9,633 nucleotides of DNA. Source: Paludibacter sp. GTDB lineage: Bacteria; Bacteroidota; Bacteroidia; Bacteroidales; Paludibacteraceae. The translations under genes and the position numbers were made by a program. Of this stretch, positions 7,331 to 9,633 are shown in pieces. The DNA is taken from assembly GCA_028705705.1 (NCBI GenBank), contig JAQWCZ010000059.1:1-9633 (forward strand), written 5' to 3'. Each line of letters begins with the position of its first letter. The stretch's first letter is position 1. The notes below the pieces were generated by a model, which made no database searches, was not told the DNA's origin, and saw nothing but the letters and a program-made list of their open reading frames with translations.

Positions 7331-7480
7331 CACTTGACTCCCAAGTTGATTCTCAACAATCAACTTCAGTGAACGTGGAGTCTGCACCTACTCACCGACC
7401 CCAACTTGATTCAGAACTTGATTTCCAACAATTAACTTTAGTGAGAAGAGTAAGAAGATCCAGAACATCCACCATCCTAC

Positions 7481-7870
7481 ATACCCCCAACTTGATTCCC
7501 AACTTGATTGAAACAAGGAACTTCAGTGAGAAGAGTGAGAGCGTGACAGGAACCCGCCATACCCGCCATACCCCCAACTTGATTCCCAACTTGATTGAAA
7601 CAAGGAACTTCAGTGAGAAGAGTGAGAGCGTGACAGGAACCCGCCATACCCGCCATACCCCCAACTTGATTCCCAACTTGATTGCCACAAGCAACTTTAG
7701 TGAGAAGAGTGAGAGCGTGTCAGGAACCCACGACACTCGACATACCCCTAACTTGATTCTCAACTTGATTGTAACAAACAACTTTAGTGAGAAGAGCGTG
7801 ACAGGAATCCGCCATACTCGACATACCCCTAACTTGATTCAGAACTTGATTGTAACGGGCAACTTCAATG
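7481..7870 (-). repeat. 87-bp tandem repeats in the right arm
   Basis: Periods run 7481-7567, 7568-7654, 7655-7741, 7742-7822 and 7823-7870 (partial). The first two are identical over 87 bp, the third carries scattered substitutions, the fourth lacks 6 bp of the GTGAGA linker, and the last is truncated and most diverged. Each linker holds GAGAAGAGTGAGAGCGTG-like sequence and a duplicated or decayed CCCGCCATA nonamer. The identity gradient suggests recent amplification at the inner edge and an older outer edge. Confidence 0.92.
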
Positions 7871-7873
7871 CTG
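7843..7873 (-). repeat. Right terminal inverted repeat of the array
   Basis: This is the partner of 6978-7008, with 26 of 31 positions complementary. It holds the last box B (7843-7851) and a one-base variant of box A (ACTTCAATG, 7862-7870). Sequence beyond 7873 has no further box, so this is the outer limit of the array. Confidence 0.85.
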
Positions 7874-7935
7874 GGAGAGACCGCGCTCCACCATAAGCAT
7901 CAGGCAAAAAAATCTTTACAAATTAACAAACAAAA

Positions 7936-7953
7936 GTTGTGTTATCGGACAAC
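7936..7953. promoter_or_regulatory. Candidate autoregulatory operator of the toxin-antitoxin genes
   Basis: GTTGT (7936-7940) and ACAAC (7949-7953) form a dyad with an 8-nt spacer covering the -33 element. HigA-type antitoxins usually repress their own promoter by binding such dyads, so this is a reasonable but short candidate site. Confidence 0.4.
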
Positions 7954-7967
7954 AATAATTATATTTG
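7937..7967 (+). promoter_or_regulatory. Promoter of the toxin-antitoxin genes
   Basis: TTG (7937-7939), 20 nt, then TATATTTG (7960-7967) matches the Bacteroidota -33/-7 pattern. The start codon at 7975 is only 7 nt beyond the -7 element, so the mRNA would be leaderless or nearly so. Confidence 0.7.
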
Positions 7968-7974
7968 CAGCCGT

Positions 7975-8322
7975 ATGAAAAACTTGAAATACAGACAAGT
8001 ATTTTTATATAAAAACTACTTTACAGATTTTCTCAATATACAGAGACCAAAAGTTAGACTAAAGATATTATGGACATTGAAATTGGTTGAAACCTTACAA
8101 TTCGTTCCACAAGATTATTTCAAACACATCCGCAATGGAATCTATGAAATAAGAGTTCAATCCGGAAATGATATTTTCAGAATCTTCTGTTTCTTTGATC
8201 ATGAAAAATTAGTTGTTTTAGCTAATGGTTTTCAAAAGAAAACTCAGAAAACGCCTGTAAATGAAATTAATAAAGCTCAAAAAATAAAAGATGAATATGA
8301 ATCCGAAAAACAACACGCTTAA
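7975..8322 (+). CDS. higB: HigB/Gp49-family toxin (RelE superfamily)
   Basis: This 115-residue protein matches the phage-derived Gp49-like/HigB toxins, ribosome-dependent or free mRNA endonucleases of the RelE superfamily. The core strands are visible as GIYEIRVQSGNDIFRIFCFF (residues 55-74), with the basic R60 and R69 expected at the RNA-cutting face. The family hallmark NGFQKKTQKTP is at 84-94, followed by the helix VNEINKAQKIKDEYES. I chose ATG 7975, just after the promoter; an in-frame GTG at 7939 lies inside the promoter and would add 12 unsupported residues. The toxin precedes and overlaps the antitoxin by 32 bp, as usual in HigBA. It lies about 100 bp from the array end, and the pair probably belongs to the same accessory block. 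Confidence 0.88.
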   Translation: MKNLKYRQVFLYKNYFTDFLNIQRPKVRLKILWTLKLVETLQFVPQDYFKHIRNGIYEIRVQSGNDIFRIFCFFDHEKLVVLANGFQKKTQKTPVNEINKAQKIKDEYESEKQHA

Positions 8323-8608
8323 ATCCCTCGACACCTTCATCGAACAACAATACGGAAAAGAAGGTACACCCAACAGGGATAAATTTGAAAAAGGTTTTGA
8401 AACCTTCAGACTTGGCGCCCTCCTTCAGCAAGCCCGACTCAAAAAAGGTCTCACGCAGGAACAACTCGCTGAACGATGCGGTACCAACAAAGGCTATATT
8501 TCCAAAGTCGAGAACGATATCAAAGATATCCGCATTTCCAGCTTGCTGAAAATCGTGGAAGAAGGTCTCGGAGGTAAAATCGAACTGAAAATCAAACTTT
8601 CAAAATAG
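8291..8608 (+). CDS. higA: HigA-type antitoxin, XRE helix-turn-helix
   Basis: This 105-residue protein neutralises the upstream toxin and probably represses the shared promoter. The helix-turn-helix spans about residues 41-95: LGALLQQARLKKGLTQEQLA is helices 1-2, and GTNKGYISKVENDIKD covers the recognition helix and next turn. The N-terminal 40 residues are polar and may form the toxin-contact segment. Two ATGs are possible, 8291 and 8297; both lie within the toxin gene and differ by two residues, and neither has a clear ribosome binding site. The 32-bp overlap implies translational coupling. Codon use appears less AT-biased than in the toxin gene. No convincing terminator follows; a 5-bp stem (8635-8639 with 8659-8663) has a 19-nt loop and is weak. 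Confidence 0.9.
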   Translation: MNMNPKNNTLKSLDTFIEQQYGKEGTPNRDKFEKGFETFRLGALLQQARLKKGLTQEQLAERCGTNKGYISKVENDIKDIRISSLLKIVEEGLGGKIELKIKLSK

Positions 8609-8734
8609 ATTTTATAACCCATGATTTGCTTTTCCCGCATATACAATCACTTCTATTCTGCGGTGTTCAATAAACATTCAGTATGAGTAAGTTGTTATAA
8701 CACGGGTGTTGTATGTTGTCATGGTATTTTAATA

Positions 8735-8756
8735 CAAATTTTATTAACAAAATTTG
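8735..8756. promoter_or_regulatory. Palindrome overlapping the -33 element of the secreted-protein gene
   Basis: CAAATTTT (8735-8742) and AAAATTTG (8749-8756) are exact reverse complements around ATTAAC. The right arm contains the -33 TTG of the promoter, so a bound regulator would block or guide RNA polymerase. The role is inferred from position only. Confidence 0.4.
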
Positions 8757-8784
8757 CCTGAGAGAAAAAATAAGTATAAATTTG
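8753..8784 (+). promoter_or_regulatory. Promoter of the secreted-protein gene
   Basis: TTTG (8753-8756), 20 nt, then TAAATTTG (8777-8784) fits the Bacteroidota consensus closely. Transcription would start near 8790, leaving a leader of about 45 AT-rich nt before the ATG at 8835. Confidence 0.7.
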
Positions 8785-8834
8785 AAGGCTATTGAAAAAT
8801 TGGAATAATATTAATTCTATAAACATAAAAACGT

Positions 8835-9633
8835 ATGAAAAAAATTACTTTTTTGAGAATGATGCTAGTGGCAGTGGTGATGCTGCTGGGAAGTAGCCTG
8901 ATCGCTCAGGTGAATATTTCTGCTGGAGCAACTGTTATGCAGGATTTTTCTATTGGAACTTCTGCCACAGCAACTTTGCCGACTGGATGGAAAGTAGATA
9001 AAAACACGACAGTTCGCAGTGTTGGTTCTTATGCTTCTGCAGTTACTGCAACAGAGAGAATAGGTGAAAATTCGCTTTCTTCAACAGCAGCAAACGGTAT
9101 ATATAATTTTGGTGCAGGACCTGAAACCGCAGCGACTGACAGAGCAATTGGTGGTTTATCAAGTGGTTCTGCGTCAAAAAGTGTAAATCTATATGTGCAG
9201 TTAACAAACAATGGTGCTTCAGAAATTACTGATTTTACAATAAGCTATAATGTAGAGAAATATAGAAATGGTTCAAATGCTGCTGGGTTTTCAATTCAGA
9301 TGTATTATTCAACAAATGGAACCACATGGACCTCCGCCGGTTCTGATTTTTTAACAAGTTTTGCTGCTGATGTGGATAATAATGGATATACAACTGCTCC
9401 AGGCGTAACCATAAGTGTTTCAGCAAAAACATTAGCAAAAACATTAGCAGCAAGTTCAAGTATATATTTAGCCTGGAACTATTCTGTTACATCAGGATCA
9501 ACAACTTCTAACGCTCAAGCTTTGGCTGTAGATGATATATCGATTACAGCAAATGGGGGGGGGGCAAATCCCACTGTTGCCACCCCCACCTTTTCCCCCG
9601 TAGCTGGAACTTATTATTCAGACCAAAACATTA
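8835..9633 (+). CDS. Secreted multidomain protein with chitobiase-like C-terminal domain, 3' end outside window
   Basis: The first 266 codons are visible and open to the window edge. A signal peptide covers about residues 1-24 (MKKITFLRMMLVAVVML, then GSSLIA, cleavage before Q25). Residues 36-240 form a beta-rich domain with the pattern QDFSIG, LPTGW, NGIYNFG, TDRAIGGLSSGSASKSVNLY, MYYSTNGTTW, YLAWNYSVTSG and DDISIT. I recognise this as a module that often precedes nuclease, lamin-tail or carbohydrate-active modules in large exported Bacteroidota proteins. After a Gly-rich linker, ATPTFSPVAGTYYSDQNI (about 249-266) begins a chitobiase/beta-hexosaminidase C-terminal-type repeat. Such proteins are typically exported by type IX secretion, but the sorting domain lies beyond the window. 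Enzymatic activity cannot be assigned. The gene has its own promoter and is separate from the toxin-antitoxin pair. Confidence 0.85.
   Translation, partial: MKKITFLRMMLVAVVMLLGSSLIAQVNISAGATVMQDFSIGTSATATLPTGWKVDKNTTVRSVGSYASAVTATERIGENSLSSTAANGIYNFGAGPETAATDRAIGGLSSGSASKSVNLYVQLTNNGASEITDFTISYNVEKYRNGSNAAGFSIQMYYSTNGTTWTSAGSDFLTSFAADVDNNGYTTAPGVTISVSAKTLAKTLAASSSIYLAWNYSVTSGSTTSNAQALAVDDISITANGGGANPTVATPTFSPVAGTYYSDQNI
9423..9446 (+). repeat. 12-bp in-frame tandem duplication
   Basis: GCAAAAACATTA occurs twice in a row, encoding AKTLAKTL within the beta domain. The length is a multiple of three, so the frame is kept. It looks like a recent slippage or duplication event. Confidence 0.9.
9555..9564 (+). 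repeat. G10 homopolymer tract inside the secreted-protein gene
   Basis: Ten consecutive G encode the Gly linker between the first beta domain and the chitobiase-like domain. The frame is intact at ten bases and the downstream residues make sense. A gain or loss of one G would truncate the protein after the first domain. Confidence 0.95.

Larger units (their letters stand above)
6978..7873. repeat. Transposase-adjacent array of twelve 40-bp units forming a giant inverted repeat
   Basis: Box A is CACTGAAGT and box B is AATCAAGTT. The unit is A, 10 nt, B, GGG or similar, B, total 40 bp. Rightward units have box A at 6981, 7038, 7107, 7176 and 7242. Leftward units have the complement of A (ACTTCAGTG or close variant) at 7363, 7435, 7520, 7607, 7694, 7781 and 7862. 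From the start of A to the start of the first B is 19 bp in all five rightward units; the mirror distance is 19 in five of the six leftward units with clear boxes, and 20 in the unit at 7403-7443. In all ten units with a clear doublet the two B boxes start 12 bp apart. The first unit lacks one B, which explains its 57-bp rather than 69-bp step. The unit at 7331-7371 is degenerate. Rightward linkers are 26-29 nt, leftward ones 31-47 nt. Confidence 0.93.

Noticed and set aside
6978..7873. CRISPR array
   Set aside because: Units occur in both orientations, linkers are repeated rather than unique, unit core is compound, and no cas gene is nearby.
6554..7873. IS200/IS605 element with TnpB and a guide RNA
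   Set aside because: No tnpB-like ORF follows the transposase; the downstream sequence is entirely the array.
7090..7896. A 268-codon repeat protein gene across the array
   Set aside because: No signal peptide or known fold; the repeat boxes change reading frame inside the ORF and both strands are equally open, as expected for stop-poor repeats.
7939..7974. Upstream GTG start for the toxin
   Set aside because: It lies within the -33 region of a well-matched promoter, upstream of the probable transcription start.
8635..8663. Terminator after the antitoxin gene
   Set aside because: Only a 5-bp stem with a 19-nt loop and no U-tract.

Overview
The window reads as a chromosomal segment of a Bacteroidota bacterium, most likely Bacteroidales (Paludibacter/Dysgonomonas-like). 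The evidence is Bacteroidota-style promoters (TTG, then about 20 nt, then TAnnTTTG) ahead of several genes, little Shine-Dalgarno signal, an ftsH / LUD-domain / cdsA / acyltransferase gene string, and a secreted protein of a type common in this phylum.

Layout. (1) 1-3737, plus strand, conserved housekeeping: the 3' part of ftsH, a LUD (LutC-like) gene overlapping it by ATGA, cdsA and a PlsC-type acyltransferase. They are tightly packed and probably one operon linking membrane-protein quality control with phospholipid synthesis. (2) 3741-3780, an inverted repeat that probably ends this operon and the convergent minus-strand gene at 3782-5173. That gene encodes a fold-type III PLP decarboxylase resembling arginine decarboxylase, transcribed from a promoter near 5270-5277. 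(3) 5516-8608, an apparently AT-richer accessory block: a DUF1016/YhcG PD-(D/E)xK nuclease, then 6 bp later an IS200-like HUH/Y1 transposase (RAYT-like), then an 896-bp structured repeat array, then a toxin-first HigBA pair. (4) 8835-9633, the start of a secreted multidomain protein with its own promoter, cut by the window edge.

The most interesting element is the array at 6978-7873. It has twelve units built on one 40-bp plan: box A (CACTGAAGT), 10 nt, then two 9-bp boxes B (AATCAAGTT) whose starts are exactly 12 bp apart. Five units point right and seven point left, so the array is one huge inverted repeat with an AT-rich apex near 7311, bounded by 31-bp inverted ends. The spacing within units is almost invariant while the linkers vary and differ between the two arms. 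The transposase stop codon lies inside the first box A. This looks like a transposase-associated repeat system comparable in logic to REP/RAYT, but with iteron-like doublets in place of a classical REP hairpin. Whether it has been described before cannot be judged from sequence alone.
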